From Hydrogenovibrio sp. UBA650 (lineage in GTDB: Bacteria > Pseudomonadota > Gammaproteobacteria > Thiomicrospirales > Thiomicrospiraceae), in assembly GCA_002299245.1 (NCBI GenBank), contig DBOI01000113.1:46804-67845 (forward strand): 21,042 nt of DNA, given 5' to 3'. A program made the translations under genes and the position numbers. The notes beneath the pieces are model-generated. The model did not search any database and had not been told where the DNA came from. It saw only the letters and a list, made by a program, of their open reading frames with translations. This document shows positions 1 to 7,588 of the stretch, piece after piece. Each line of letters begins with the position of its first letter. The first letter of the stretch is position 1.

Positions 1-299
1 TCTGAATCATCTAAATTGACGAGATCAACATCATCAATATTTAGCTCTGTTTCAGCTTCTGTTTCGGGCTCACTGGCAGCATCGATATTTTCGAGCTCCA
101 AATCTAAATCTTCCAGATCGTCTAAATTGATCTCTTCATCAATATCGATTTCATCTAAATCCGGTAAATCATCAAGGGCATTGAGCAAGTCATCGGCATC
201 TAGATCAGAAATATCTTCTACTGACTCGGCGCTATCTTCCATCATGGCTAGCATTTCCTGAGTAGCTTCATCATCTTTATTGGTATCGATTTCAGACAT
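1..299 (-). CDS. Acidic hypothetical protein, 5' part only
   Basis: An open frame begins at the ATG at 299-297 and stays open to the left edge, giving 99 complete codons of a protein whose C-terminal part is missing. An AGGA ribosome binding site lies a few bases upstream of the ATG. The product starts MSEIDTNKDD and is extremely rich in Asp, Glu and Leu, with phrases such as DLDEIDIDEEINLDDLEDLD; it has no Cys, Trp or Arg in the visible part. No signal peptide, membrane segment or recognisable domain is seen. Such acidic low-complexity stretches occur as linkers in pilus, chemotaxis and FimV-like proteins, but nothing here allows a functional call. The upstream sequence carries a near-consensus sigma-54 promoter, so expression is probably activator-dependent. 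The plus-strand open frame opposite is Ser-rich and is only its mirror image. Confidence 0.75.
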   Translation of the reverse strand, partial: MSEIDTNKDDEATQEMLAMMEDSAESVEDISDLDADDLLNALDDLPDLDEIDIDEEINLDDLEDLDLELENIDAASEPETEAETELNIDDVDLVNLDDS

Positions 300-340
300 G
301 ATACTATTCCTATTAAAAGTGATCTTTAACAGCTTCTATT

Positions 341-358
341 TAAGCAGTTAATGTGCCA
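341..358 (-). promoter_or_regulatory. Candidate sigma-54 (RpoN) promoter of the acidic gene
   Basis: On the minus strand the sequence reads TGGCAC, five bases, then CTGCT. This matches the RpoN consensus TGGCAC-N5-TTGC(A/T) at every defined position except the first T of the -12 element, with the invariant GG and GC correctly spaced. The predicted start is near 332, about 33 nt upstream of the ATG at 299, with an AGGA ribosome binding site between. No enhancer-binding site was identified. Confidence 0.6.
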
Positions 359-412
359 GTTTTGAGTTAAACAAATAGTGTCGGTTTGATACTAAGGCCA
401 CCATTTTTGAAG

Positions 413-1084
413 TCATTCTAAGAAATCAGGATGGCACTCAAATTTAACAGTTTTGTTTGTCTCTGGGTGATTAAAACTCAAAGCTTGAGCGTGCAATAGA
501 AGCCTGGATGATTGATTAAGACTTTGAGGGTCAGCATACAGATTGTCTCCTAGTATTGGGTGACCTAGTGATTTCATATGTAGTCTTAATTGATGCGATC
601 TTCCGGTAATTGGGGTAAGTACGACCAGAAATCTATCAGCTAATTGTTGCTTAATCTGCCAATGAGTTTCAGCAGATTTACCGTGTTTAAAATCAATTAT
701 TTGTAGAGGGCGTCGTTCCCAGTCACATCGCATTGGAAGCTTTATTGCTCCTTTTGACTCTGATGGCAAACCTGAACATATTGCGTGATATGTTTTTTTG
801 GTTTGGCGTTCTTGGAACTGTCGGCTGAGGTTTCGTTGCGCCTCTGCTGTTCTAGCAAACACAATTAAACCAGAAGTATCCATATCCAGCCTGTGAACCA
901 CCTTTATATCGTCAAATTGTTTTTCTAAATGTGACACCAGACACTCTTGCTTATCAGGTCCTCTGCCTGGTACAGAGAGAAGGCCGCTGGGTTTGTTGGC
1001 TACGACGATATGTTCATCAGCATAGATCACCCATTGAGGAGAGTAGCTAAAGCTTTTCATTTTGTAAGCTGAGGAAGAGTGCAT
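413..1084 (-). CDS. rluA: 23S rRNA/tRNA pseudouridine synthase RluA
   Basis: The product (223 aa) is a RluA-family pseudouridine synthase, which isomerises uridine in structured RNA; E. coli RluA (219 aa) modifies U746 of 23S rRNA and U32 of several tRNAs. The catalytic motif HRLDMDTSG places the active Asp at residue 67. The motif KPSGLLSVPG near residue 31, the CDW and RP elements near 124-130, the phrase PITGRSHQLRLHM near residue 157 and the LGHPILGD motif all match RluA specifically rather than RluC or RluD. There is no N-terminal S4 domain, as expected for RluA. The start is uncertain: neither the ATG at 1084 nor the in-frame ATG at 1060 (Met9) has a good ribosome binding site. The gene is divergent from the downstream phosphatase and in the same direction as the acidic gene on the left. 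Confidence 0.9.
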   Translation of the reverse strand: MHSSSAYKMKSFSYSPQWVIYADEHIVVANKPSGLLSVPGRGPDKQECLVSHLEKQFDDIKVVHRLDMDTSGLIVFARTAEAQRNLSRQFQERQTKKTYHAICSGLPSESKGAIKLPMRCDWERRPLQIIDFKHGKSAETHWQIKQQLADRFLVVLTPITGRSHQLRLHMKSLGHPILGDNLYADPQSLNQSSRLLLHAQALSFNHPETNKTVKFECHPDFLE

Positions 1085-1092
1085 TTTGATTA

Positions 1093-1121
1093 TTAACTAG
1101 GTAGACTATTGCGCATATTTT
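1093..1121 (+). promoter_or_regulatory. Possible sigma-70 promoter of the phosphatase gene
   Basis: TTAACT at 1093-1098 and TATTTT at 1116-1121 are separated by 17 bp, which predicts a start near 1128, about 20 nt before the ATG at 1149. The match to consensus is only moderate. Confidence 0.3.
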
Positions 1122-1148
1122 ATCCGAATAGCTTTTAAAGGTTTGAGT

Positions 1149-1628
1149 ATGAGTAAAGTTTCTGTGTTATTTGTTTGTCTGGGCAACATTTGCCGTTCTC
1201 CAACAGCACACGCTGTTTTTAGAAAACTGGTTGAAGATAGTGGTTTAGCAGCAGAAATTGAGATCGATTCGGCTGGAACAGCGGCATATCATGTAGGCAA
1301 ACACCCCGATACGCGTTCAATGGAAGTGGCAAGAGGTCGTGGTATTGAAATGCTTGATCTTCGTGCCAGAAAAGTTGATTTTGGAGACTTCTATGCCTAT
1401 GACTATATTCTTGCCATGGATGACGAGAACTTCTATAACTTGAAAGAACTTGCTCTACCAGAGCACCATGAGAAAATTCAGATGTTTTTAGATTACAGTG
1501 ATGAGTTCTCTGAAAGAGAAGTGCCTGATCCTTACTATGGCGGGGCTCAGGGTTTTGAGCATGTGTTTGATCTTGTTGATTCAGCGTCTAAAGGCCTGTT
1601 AAATCATATTAGACAGAATCATTTGTAA
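1149..1628 (+). CDS. Low-molecular-weight protein tyrosine phosphatase
   Basis: The product (159 aa) belongs to the cytoplasmic low-molecular-weight protein tyrosine phosphatase family, which hydrolyses phosphotyrosine through a cysteinyl-phosphate intermediate. The P-loop CLGNICRS holds nucleophile Cys10 and Arg16, and the general-acid motif DPYYGG holds Asp127 near the C-terminus; both are intact, so the enzyme should be active. Length is typical of the family. I chose the ATG at 1149 because AAAGG lies 7 nt upstream; an in-frame TTG at 1143 would add two residues but has no proper spacing. Related proteins (Wzb, Etp) work with bacterial tyrosine kinases in polysaccharide export, but no kinase or export gene is present here, so the target is unknown. 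The gene is monocistronic, ended by the bidirectional terminator before rne. Confidence 0.92.
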   Translation: MSKVSVLFVCLGNICRSPTAHAVFRKLVEDSGLAAEIEIDSAGTAAYHVGKHPDTRSMEVARGRGIEMLDLRARKVDFGDFYAYDYILAMDDENFYNLKELALPEHHEKIQMFLDYSDEFSEREVPDPYYGGAQGFEHVFDLVDSASKGLLNHIRQNHL

Positions 1629-1666
1629 ACAGAGACATCTGATTGATAATCAAAGCTGAACAAATT

Positions 1667-1707
1667 AAAAAGCCCTCAGAAACTGATTAGCTTCTGAGGG
1701 CTTTTTT
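1667..1707. terminator. Bidirectional Rho-independent terminator between phosphatase gene and rne
   Basis: GCCCTCAGAA (1672-1681) pairs perfectly with TTCTGAGGGC (1692-1701), flanked by an A-run on the left and a T-run on the right that extend the stem to about 15 bp. The U-tract exists on both strands, so it can end both the phosphatase transcript and the convergent rne transcript. Confidence 0.9.
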
Positions 1708-1716
1708 GTCGTTTTA

Positions 1717-1740
1717 TTAACCCTGCTTCGCAGGGGTTAA
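1717..1740 (-). other. Hairpin just after the rne stop codon
   Basis: TTAACCCTGC and GCAGGGGTTAA form a GC-rich hairpin with a three-base loop and one bulged G, 7 bases past the rne stop. It has no U-tract of its own on the minus strand. It may protect the rne mRNA 3' end or assist the terminator that follows. Confidence 0.5.
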
Positions 1741-1746
1741 AAGTGA

Positions 1747-4506
1747 TTAAGCATCAGCTTTTTCGTCCACCTTGGTTTCGGTTTTTTCAGGCGCTGAAGT
1801 TGCTTCTGTTTCAACCGGTTCGGCAGGTTTTTCTGCATCTGCTTTTTTGGCCGTTTTCTTTGCAGGAGCCTTGCGAGTGCGAGCTCCACCTGCTGCACGT
1901 GGTTTACGTGTACTGGTTCTGCGTCTTCTTCGTTTTGGCTTCTCTTCAGTCGCTTGTTCTTCGCTTGAGTTAGAAGGTTCCTCTGAAGGCTTACTATCTT
2001 CAGTTGCTTCGACTTCTACAGGTTTTTCCTTTGCAGTCGGTTTTTCAGCAGGCTCCTCTATGTCGAGTTTCTGTTGGGCGTTTTCTTCACTAGCAGGTTT
2101 TTTCTCTTGCTTAGTTTCAGAAGTAGCATCAGAAGTAGATTTTGCTTCATTAGGTTGAACCGTTTCTTCGGTTGCAGTTTCAACAGCTTCAGTTGTCTCT
2201 ACAGCAGGAACAGATTCGACCGCAGGTTCGGCGGCAGATTCATCTGCTTTTACTTGTTCTTCGCTACCGGGAGCAGGGCAGTCTATTGATCTTGACTCTG
2301 CATCTGCTGGGGCACGACGACGTTTAGTGTAGGTACGTGTGTTGTAACGACTGCGACGACGGCGTTCACCTTTATCAGATTTATGCTCTTGATTATCATC
2401 GGATGCTTGAACTCCAACAGTTTGCTCTTCTTGATTTTCAGGGGCGTCTACAACGGTTTTTTCTGCCTTTTTAGAGCCTCTTCTAGATTTTTTAGAAGAT
2501 TTCTCTTCAGCTTTCGAGCTGGTCTCTGTTGACTTGTTTTGTAACTCTTCTTTAGATGTATTTGCTGGGTTATCACGATCATTGCGGTTGCGGTTACGAC
2601 GATTGCGATTGCGCCCGCCTTCTTTCTGCTTGTTACTCTGCTCTGTTGTCTCCGCTTGTTCGTTATTGCGACGACGCTTATTTCCACGATTTTCATCATC
2701 GTCATGACGATTGCGGTTACGACGGTTGCGATTACGACGATTATCATTGCGCTCATCTTGATTGCGACGACGGTTACGGTTTCCTCGGCGGTTGCGTGGT
2801 TTCGGCTTTTCCTCTTCAGCTTCTTCTTTGCTGAAGAGTGCTTTCCATACCCGTGCCAATAATCCAGGTTTAGCTTCTTTTGCCTTTTGAGAATTTGAAG
2901 GAGGAGGTGGAGTATCAGGTTGAATGTTCTGCACCGCTGGCTCTTCTTTATGAACCTGTTTTACCTGTTCCTCTTCTTGCGCAGTTTCAGGCAAAATAAT
3001 CTCTTTTACTTCGTAACTTGCATTTGAAGATAGCTCTTCACCATGACGAGAACGTTCCATAATGTATTGCGGAGTTTCCAAGTGCTCGTTAGGAACAATC
3101 AGAATGTGCAGTTTATGGCGGTCTTCAATACGGGTGATCTGGCTGCGTTTTTCATTGAGTAGGAAGGTCGCTACATCAACCGGTAATTGAACAGTAACTC
3201 GACGAGTATTCTCTTTAAGAGACTCTTCTTCCAGCAAGCGAAGAATAGATAGGCCAAGTGACTCAACGCCACGAATAACGCCAACCCCATTGCAACGCGG
3301 ACAGATAATTTGAGTTGATTCTTCAATCGATGGACGCAGTCGTTGACGCGACATCTCTAGCAGACCAAAACGTGAGATTTTACCGATTTGCACTCGAGCT
3401 CGATCGGATTTAACTGCATCACGCATTTTCTGTTCAACTTCACGTTGGTGACGGTTGGAGTGCATATCGATAAAGTCGATTACAACCAGTCCACCTAAAT
3501 CACGCAGACGTAATTGACGAGCGATCTCATAAGCCGCTTCTAGGTTAGTGTTATAGGCTGTTTCTTCAATATCACCGCCTTTGGTTGCGCGACTTGAGTT
3601 GATATCAATAGCAGTTAGAGCTTCGGTAATATCGATAACAATTGAGCCTCCAGAAGGTAGAGTCACTTCACGTAAGTAGGCAGACTCAATCTGAGATTCT
3701 ATCTGGAAGCGAGTGAATAGCGGGATCTTGTCTTGGTAAGGTTTCACCTTATAGACGTGCTCAGGCATAACATGCTGAATGAAATCACGCGCTTTATGGT
3801 AAACATCCATATTATCGATAATGATTTCACCTACGTCCTGACGTAGATAGTCACGGATAGCCAGAATAACAATGTCTGATTCTTGATGAATTAAGAAAGG
3901 GGCTTCTTTAGAGTCTGCGGCTTTCTTGATCGCATCCCATAGTTGAACCAGATAGTTAACTCCCCACTGCAGTTCTTCAGAGTTTTTGCCAACTCCAGCG
4001 GTGCGGATAATCAGTCCCATACCATCTGGAACATCCAGGTCACGAAGGCTGTCGCGGATATCACTGCGATCATCACCTTCGATTCGACGTGAAATACCAC
4101 CGGCTTTTGGGTTATTGGGCATCATGACTACATAAGGCCCTGCCAGTGTGATTTGAGTGGTAAGTGCCGCGCCTTTATTACCACGCTCTTCTTTTTGAAC
4201 CTGGATAATAATTTCCTGACCTTCTTTAAGCACATCCTTAATGCTCATTCGGCCTTCGGGTTTCTCAGCGGGGTAGTATTCTTCGGCAACTTCTTTGAAT
4301 GGCAGGAAGCCGTGACGTTCAGCACCATAGTCTACGAATGCAGCTTCTAGACTCGGTTCAATACGGGTAACTTTACCCTTGTAAATATTGGCTTTCTTTT
4401 TTTGATGTTGTGGAGTTTCCACATCTAGATCGTAGAGGCTTTGACCATCTACAAGGGCAATGCGCGTCTCTTCAGCTTGAGTCGCATTTATCAGCATTCT
4501 TTTCAT
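1747..4506 (-). CDS. rne: Ribonuclease E
   Basis: The product (919 aa) is RNase E, the endoribonuclease that starts mRNA decay and matures rRNA and tRNA, working at the inner membrane as the core of the degradosome. The start MKRMLINATQ at 4506 matches E. coli exactly and has AAGAGAAGAG upstream; the open frame continues 23 codons further, but these look non-coding. The S1 domain lies near residues 35-125. The catalytic aspartates correspond to Asp301 (AIDIN) and Asp344 (VIDFIDM), and the Zn-link CPRC has Cys402 and Cys405. After residue 510 the protein becomes low complexity. PGLLARVWKALF (547-558) resembles the E. coli amphipathic membrane anchor. Arg/Asn-rich RNA-binding stretches lie at about 571-613 and 631-644, followed by a long Glu/Ala/Lys-rich tail ending in a basic segment. 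Partner sites for enolase or PNPase cannot be recognised. Confidence 0.97.
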   Translation of the reverse strand: MKRMLINATQAEETRIALVDGQSLYDLDVETPQHQKKKANIYKGKVTRIEPSLEAAFVDYGAERHGFLPFKEVAEEYYPAEKPEGRMSIKDVLKEGQEIIIQVQKEERGNKGAALTTQITLAGPYVVMMPNNPKAGGISRRIEGDDRSDIRDSLRDLDVPDGMGLIIRTAGVGKNSEELQWGVNYLVQLWDAIKKAADSKEAPFLIHQESDIVILAIRDYLRQDVGEIIIDNMDVYHKARDFIQHVMPEHVYKVKPYQDKIPLFTRFQIESQIESAYLREVTLPSGGSIVIDITEALTAIDINSSRATKGGDIEETAYNTNLEAAYEIARQLRLRDLGGLVVIDFIDMHSNRHQREVEQKMRDAVKSDRARVQIGKISRFGLLEMSRQRLRPSIEESTQIICPRCNGVGVIRGVESLGLSILRLLEEESLKENTRRVTVQLPVDVATFLLNEKRSQITRIEDRHKLHILIVPNEHLETPQYIMERSRHGEELSSNASYEVKEIILPETAQEEEQVKQVHKEEPAVQNIQPDTPPPPSNSQKAKEAKPGLLARVWKALFSKEEAEEEKPKPRNRRGNRNRRRNQDERNDNRRNRNRRNRNRHDDDENRGNKRRRNNEQAETTEQSNKQKEGGRNRNRRNRNRNDRDNPANTSKEELQNKSTETSSKAEEKSSKKSRRGSKKAEKTVVDAPENQEEQTVGVQASDDNQEHKSDKGERRRRSRYNTRTYTKRRRAPADAESRSIDCPAPGSEEQVKADESAAEPAVESVPAVETTEAVETATEETVQPNEAKSTSDATSETKQEKKPASEENAQQKLDIEEPAEKPTAKEKPVEVEATEDSKPSEEPSNSSEEQATEEKPKRRRRRTSTRKPRAAGGARTRKAPAKKTAKKADAEKPAEPVETEATSAPEKTETKVDEKADA
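2575..2796 (-). repeat. Degenerate Arg/Asn codon repeats in rne
   Basis: On the plus strand, units such as GATTGCGGTTACGACG recur in imperfect tandem form at 2581-2610 and 2704-2800. They encode RNRRNRNR-type segments of the RNase E RNA-binding region. The repeats are coding and could expand or contract in frame. Confidence 0.6.
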
Positions 4507-5140
4507 GCTCTTCTCTTTATATTTTGAGTTGAGCACAACATTCGTACGACGCGCACGAACGAGAATAAAGTCCAATTGAATTAGGACTTTGGCTGGAAAG
4601 TTGTCTTAGGCAAATTGTTATCTACATAAGCAAACTGCTTGGATTTTAGGCTTTGAAAAGCCTTTACCAAGTGTCTGTTGCTAGATGTTTAACACTGTTA
4701 TCGAGCAGACCTGTCTTTTTAGGTAATTCTTATTGCAAGCTTGCTCTAGCCGTCAGGTTGTTATGTGAACCTGATGTTTAATAATACTTTCAGCGGGTAC
4801 TTCTCGTATGGTTTTTGAGATGTCTTAGGTTACTCTTAATGATTCAGTGTCTCGGTTTTTGGCCGGAGAATCAGCTTTCACTGCATCTAAAAACTTATCG
4901 ATACTTTTATGTCAGCCGGCGAAAGGTCTGCCTGACGCTGAAAAACTAATTAAGTACGAGCGATGTATCGTCTTTTTAATGTTGGCTCAGTCTTTAAGTT
5001 AATAAAAACAAACAGAATTTACGAACTTACTGTTTGCGATTTATATTTAAATTTCTTGTGCCTTAGGCCTCATTCACTCTTCAGAATGGGCAATTTCATC
5101 TTTTGCTTGCAGCCAAAAACAGTTTAGGCTATTAACAAGC
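4507..5140 (-). promoter_or_regulatory. Long 5' leader of rne mRNA
   Basis: This stretch has no convincing gene on either strand. A strong minus-strand promoter at 5147-5175 predicts that it is transcribed as an rne leader of about 634 nt. The E. coli rne leader (361 nt) mediates feedback control, because RNase E cleaves its own mRNA in a way that depends on leader hairpins. Here several inverted repeats could act similarly: 4567-4573 with 4584-4590, 4638-4671 (two-part stem), and 4753-4759 with 4768-4774. The leader function is inferred from the family, and no sequence similarity to the enterobacterial leader was recognised. Confidence 0.6.
4638..4671 (-). other. Two-part hairpin in the rne leader
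   Basis: On the minus strand CUUGG pairs with CCAAG and, inside an internal loop (UAA opposite AAAAU), AGGCUU pairs with AAGCCU around a UUCA loop. A stem interrupted by an internal loop about 130 nt before the start codon is the sort of element that senses RNase E in the enterobacterial rne leader, where it is called hp2. Equivalence to hp2 is not shown. Confidence 0.45.
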
Positions 5141-5146
5141 TTGGCA

Positions 5147-5175
5147 AATATATCACTCATTCAACATGCTTGCAA
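5147..5175 (-). promoter_or_regulatory. Sigma-70 promoter of rne
   Basis: Minus strand: TTGCAA (5175-5170), 17 bp spacer, TATATT (5152-5147), preceded by TGA, an extended -10 element. The predicted start is near 5140. Its -35 box touches the -35 box of the divergent rluC promoter. Confidence 0.7.
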
Positions 5176-5203
5176 TGACAACCTAGCCGGTTAAGAGTAA
5201 ACT
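5175..5203 (+). promoter_or_regulatory. Sigma-70 promoter of rluC
   Basis: ATGACA (5175-5180), 17 bp spacer, TAAACT (5198-5203), then a GC-rich discriminator GTGCGC. The predicted start near 5210 leaves a leader of about 23 nt before the GTG at 5233. Confidence 0.55.
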
Positions 5204-5232
5204 GTGCGCAATTTTATTGAAGAGTTGTTTTA

Positions 5233-6186
5233 GTGAGTCAAACACCCAGCCCAAAAGTACAGTTTGTTGAAGTCGGTTCTGAGGACGAAGGTCAGCGCTT
5301 GGATAATTTCTTGATGCGACATCTTCGCAAGGCGCCAAAGACCTTAATATATCGAGTCATTCGCAAGGGGGAGGTTCGGGTGAATAAAGGCAGGGCAAAA
5401 GCCAATACTCGTCTCAATGTGGGTGATGTGGTGCGTATACCACCAATTAAAGTTCCACCAAAAACAGAAATTAAAGACTCTGATATTCCGGTTTCTGAAC
5501 TTAGCCGGATTGAGAGTAATATTCTCTATGAGGATAAAGATCTTATGGTGGTTAATAAGCCATCAGGCGTCGCCGTTCATGGTGGTGGAGGGGTTCACTT
5601 CGGTTTGATTGAGACAGTACGAGCTCTGAGGCCGCTGGCCAAAAGGCTGGAACTGGTACACCGGATTGATCGCGACACCTCTGGCTGTATTTTGATTGCT
5701 AAAAAAGCTTCGGTGCTTAAGAACTTGCATGCCCAGATGCGTGCCGACAAGTTTGATAAACGCTACCTGGCAATTGTAATGGGACAGTGGCCCAAAGGTT
5801 TGACCAAGGTTGATTTACCATTGCGTAAAGATCATCTTAAAGATGGTGGTTGGCATGTCAAAGTGGCCAAGGATGGTAAGAGTGCCATTAGCTTTTTCCA
5901 AGTTGAAAAGCACCTTAAAGGCGCTGATTTAGTCTCGGTTAAATTAAAAACCGGACGAACTCACCAAATTAGGGTTCATGCGCTTTCACAGGGTTGTTCA
6001 TTGATGGGTGACGACCGTTATGGTGATCGTGAGGTTAACAAGAAATATCGCTCTATGGGTATGAAACGACTTGCGCTTCATGCTCAATTTTTAGGTTTTA
6101 CCCACCCGGTAACCGAACAGGAAATGTTGATAGAAGCACCTTTATGGCATGATTTCAAAAGAATAATTGAAACCCTGGATAATTAG
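5233..6186 (+). CDS. rluC: 23S rRNA pseudouridine synthase RluC
   Basis: The product (317 aa) is RluC, which in E. coli makes pseudouridine at positions 955, 2504 and 2580 of 23S rRNA. An N-terminal S4 RNA-binding domain (about residues 19-75, including GQRLDNFL and YRVIRKGEVRVN) precedes the catalytic domain. The catalytic motif HRIDRDTSG holds Asp146, and the KTGRTHQIRVH and MGDDRYG motifs follow. Ile replaces the more usual Leu in HRLD, a mild change. Translation starts at GTG; GAAG lies about 12 nt upstream, a weak and slightly distant site. The gene is divergent from rne, as in E. coli, and is followed after 29 nt by a co-directional HAD phosphatase gene, so the two are probably cotranscribed. 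Confidence 0.95.
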   Translation: MSQTPSPKVQFVEVGSEDEGQRLDNFLMRHLRKAPKTLIYRVIRKGEVRVNKGRAKANTRLNVGDVVRIPPIKVPPKTEIKDSDIPVSELSRIESNILYEDKDLMVVNKPSGVAVHGGGGVHFGLIETVRALRPLAKRLELVHRIDRDTSGCILIAKKASVLKNLHAQMRADKFDKRYLAIVMGQWPKGLTKVDLPLRKDHLKDGGWHVKVAKDGKSAISFFQVEKHLKGADLVSVKLKTGRTHQIRVHALSQGCSLMGDDRYGDREVNKKYRSMGMKRLALHAQFLGFTHPVTEQEMLIEAPLWHDFKRIIETLDN

Positions 6187-6215
6187 AAATTAATAGAATT
6201 TACGAGACCTTATAA

Positions 6216-6881
6216 ATGCAACAAAATAAGAAATACAAAGCGGTTATTTTTGATTGGGATGGCACTCTAATGAACTCTGAAGCCAGAATTGTTGATGCAA
6301 TTCAGACTGCTGCTAAAGAGTGCGGTCTGCCGGTTTTGAGCTATGACGAATCAAAGCAAATAATTGGTTTAAGTTTGGAAAATGCTATTTTGGGACTTTA
6401 TCCTGAATTAGAACAATCACAGATTGTGGCTATGTCTGAGGCTTATACTCAGTGTTTTTTAGAGGAGAGTGAAGTCCAAATGGTGCCATTCGATGGTGCT
6501 GAAGCTCTGTTGCTGAACCTGAAAATGCAGGGTATTAAAACTGCAATTGCCACTGGTAAGAGTCGCAAAGGTCTTAATGCAGTACTTGCAGATACTGCTT
6601 TCGGTGCGTATTTTGATTTTACTCGTACGCCTGTAGAGTCGGCGTCAAAACCGAATCCATTGATGTTAGAGCAAATTCTTGAGGAGTTCAGTATTGATGT
6701 ATCCGAAGCAGTAATGATCGGTGATACCACCTTTGATATGGAGATGGCGCAGAATATCAGTATGGATCGAGTCGCTCTAAGCCATGGTGTGCATCAAACT
6801 GAGGTTTTGAGTGAGTTCGATCCGGTTGCAACGCTTGATTCACTGCATGAACTCAATAGTTGGCTCAATATGTATACTTAG
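6216..6881 (+). CDS. HAD-family phosphatase (HAD-IA, Gph-like)
   Basis: The product (221 aa) is a haloacid dehalogenase-superfamily hydrolase with all four motifs: DWDGT (nucleophile Asp13 and acid/base Asp15), IATGKS (Thr113), Lys145 in SKPNP, and GDTTFDMEM (Asp170, Asp174). A helical cap domain fits between residues 20 and 90, giving a subfamily IA layout like phosphoglycolate phosphatase or pyrimidine nucleotidases. The substrate cannot be read from the sequence. Pseudomonas also carries a HAD hydrolase next to rluC, so the pairing is conserved. The ribosome binding site (ACGAGA) is weak. Its stop codon overlaps the 3' end of the convergent maf gene by 4 nt, so the two transcripts must overlap. 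Confidence 0.88.
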   Translation: MQQNKKYKAVIFDWDGTLMNSEARIVDAIQTAAKECGLPVLSYDESKQIIGLSLENAILGLYPELEQSQIVAMSEAYTQCFLEESEVQMVPFDGAEALLLNLKMQGIKTAIATGKSRKGLNAVLADTAFGAYFDFTRTPVESASKPNPLMLEQILEEFSIDVSEAVMIGDTTFDMEMAQNISMDRVALSHGVHQTEVLSEFDPVATLDSLHELNSWLNMYT

Positions 6882-7501
6882 TTTTCTATTATTGGAAGGG
6901 GATAGCCCATCTGATAAAAAATATCGGTCAATGCCATAAGTGGTAAGCCGATTAGAGCATTAGGGTCGCGACTGTCAATTTTGTCGAATAGTGTGACACC
7001 AAGGCCTTCGGATTTAAAACTTCCAGCACACTGTAAAGGCTGTTCCAGCGCTATATAGTTTCTGATAACCGCTTCTGACAGTTCTCTAAAATACACTGTT
7101 GTTGTGTCTAGATACTCAAACTCTTCACCGGTCAAAGTGTTGCAAACGACCAGGCCTGTAAAAAAGTTAATCTGTTTACCACTGAATTGACTTAGCTGTT
7201 TAACTGCATTCTCAACTGTATGCGGCTTGCCAATCGGAGACTTGTCAAAAACCGCGCACTGATCTGAGGTAATCAAGATGTGTTGCGGGTATTTGGCTTT
7301 AAAGACTTTCGCTTTGTCTTTAGCCAGTCGCAATACCATCTGCTTGGCTGTTTCACCATTTAGTGGCGTTTCATCTATATCGGGCGCATCCTGAGAAAAG
7401 TCCAAATGCAGCTTTTCCAGTAACTGTTTGCGAAAAGGGGATGTTGAGCCTAGAACAATAGCCGGCATTTCTAAAGAAGCATGTTTTGTTGAAATGGTCA
7501 T
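6878..7501 (-). CDS. yceF: Maf-like nucleotide pyrophosphatase, YceF type (7-methyl-GTP pyrophosphatase)
   Basis: The product (207 aa) matches the YceF branch of the Maf family, which in E. coli hydrolyses 7-methyl-GTP and may clear modified nucleotides. Visible motifs are GSTSPFRKQLLEKL near residue 18, DIDETP near 41, the catalytic SDQ (Asp80), GKPHTVENA, and the strongly YceF-like CAGSFKSEGLGVTLF and DPNALIGLPL. The in-frame ATG at 7468 (Met12) would start the protein where E. coli YceF starts; neither start has a good ribosome binding site, so the true N-terminus is open. The gene is convergent with the HAD gene and divergent from yceD, keeping the E. coli neighbourhood rluC-yceF-yceD. 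Confidence 0.93.
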   Translation of the reverse strand: MTISTKHASLEMPAIVLGSTSPFRKQLLEKLHLDFSQDAPDIDETPLNGETAKQMVLRLAKDKAKVFKAKYPQHILITSDQCAVFDKSPIGKPHTVENAVKQLSQFSGKQINFFTGLVVCNTLTGEEFEYLDTTTVYFRELSEAVIRNYIALEQPLQCAGSFKSEGLGVTLFDKIDSRDPNALIGLPLMALTDIFYQMGYPLPIIEN

Positions 7502-7588
7502 TTTTAACCGTGTTTAATAGCTGTTAGTTGTATGTTTTTACTAAAAAAATAATGCAAAAAACTATTGCTAATAATTTGCCAGATTTCT

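Noticed and set aside
16..261. Plus-strand Ser-rich open frame of 81 codons
   Set aside because: It is the reverse complement of the acidic gene and its composition (Ser from GAT/GAA complements) is what an acidic coding strand produces; it has no ribosome binding site.
2575..2800. Short regular repeats resembling a CRISPR array
   Set aside because: The units are contiguous, lack unique spacers and are in-frame coding for Arg/Asn repeats of RNase E.
2448..2862. Several open frames inside rne with Arg, Val/Ile or Cys/Asp-rich composition
   Set aside because: They are off-frame readings of the Arg/Asn repeat codons in rne and share no family features.
4734..4743. Palindrome GCAAGCTTGC in the rne leader as an operator
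   Set aside because: Short, unique in the region and of a kind expected by chance; no regulator or second site supports it.
6878..6881. Overlap of the HAD and maf genes as a possible frameshift or fusion
   Set aside because: Both proteins have normal C-termini and lengths for their families; it is a simple convergent 4-nt overlap.
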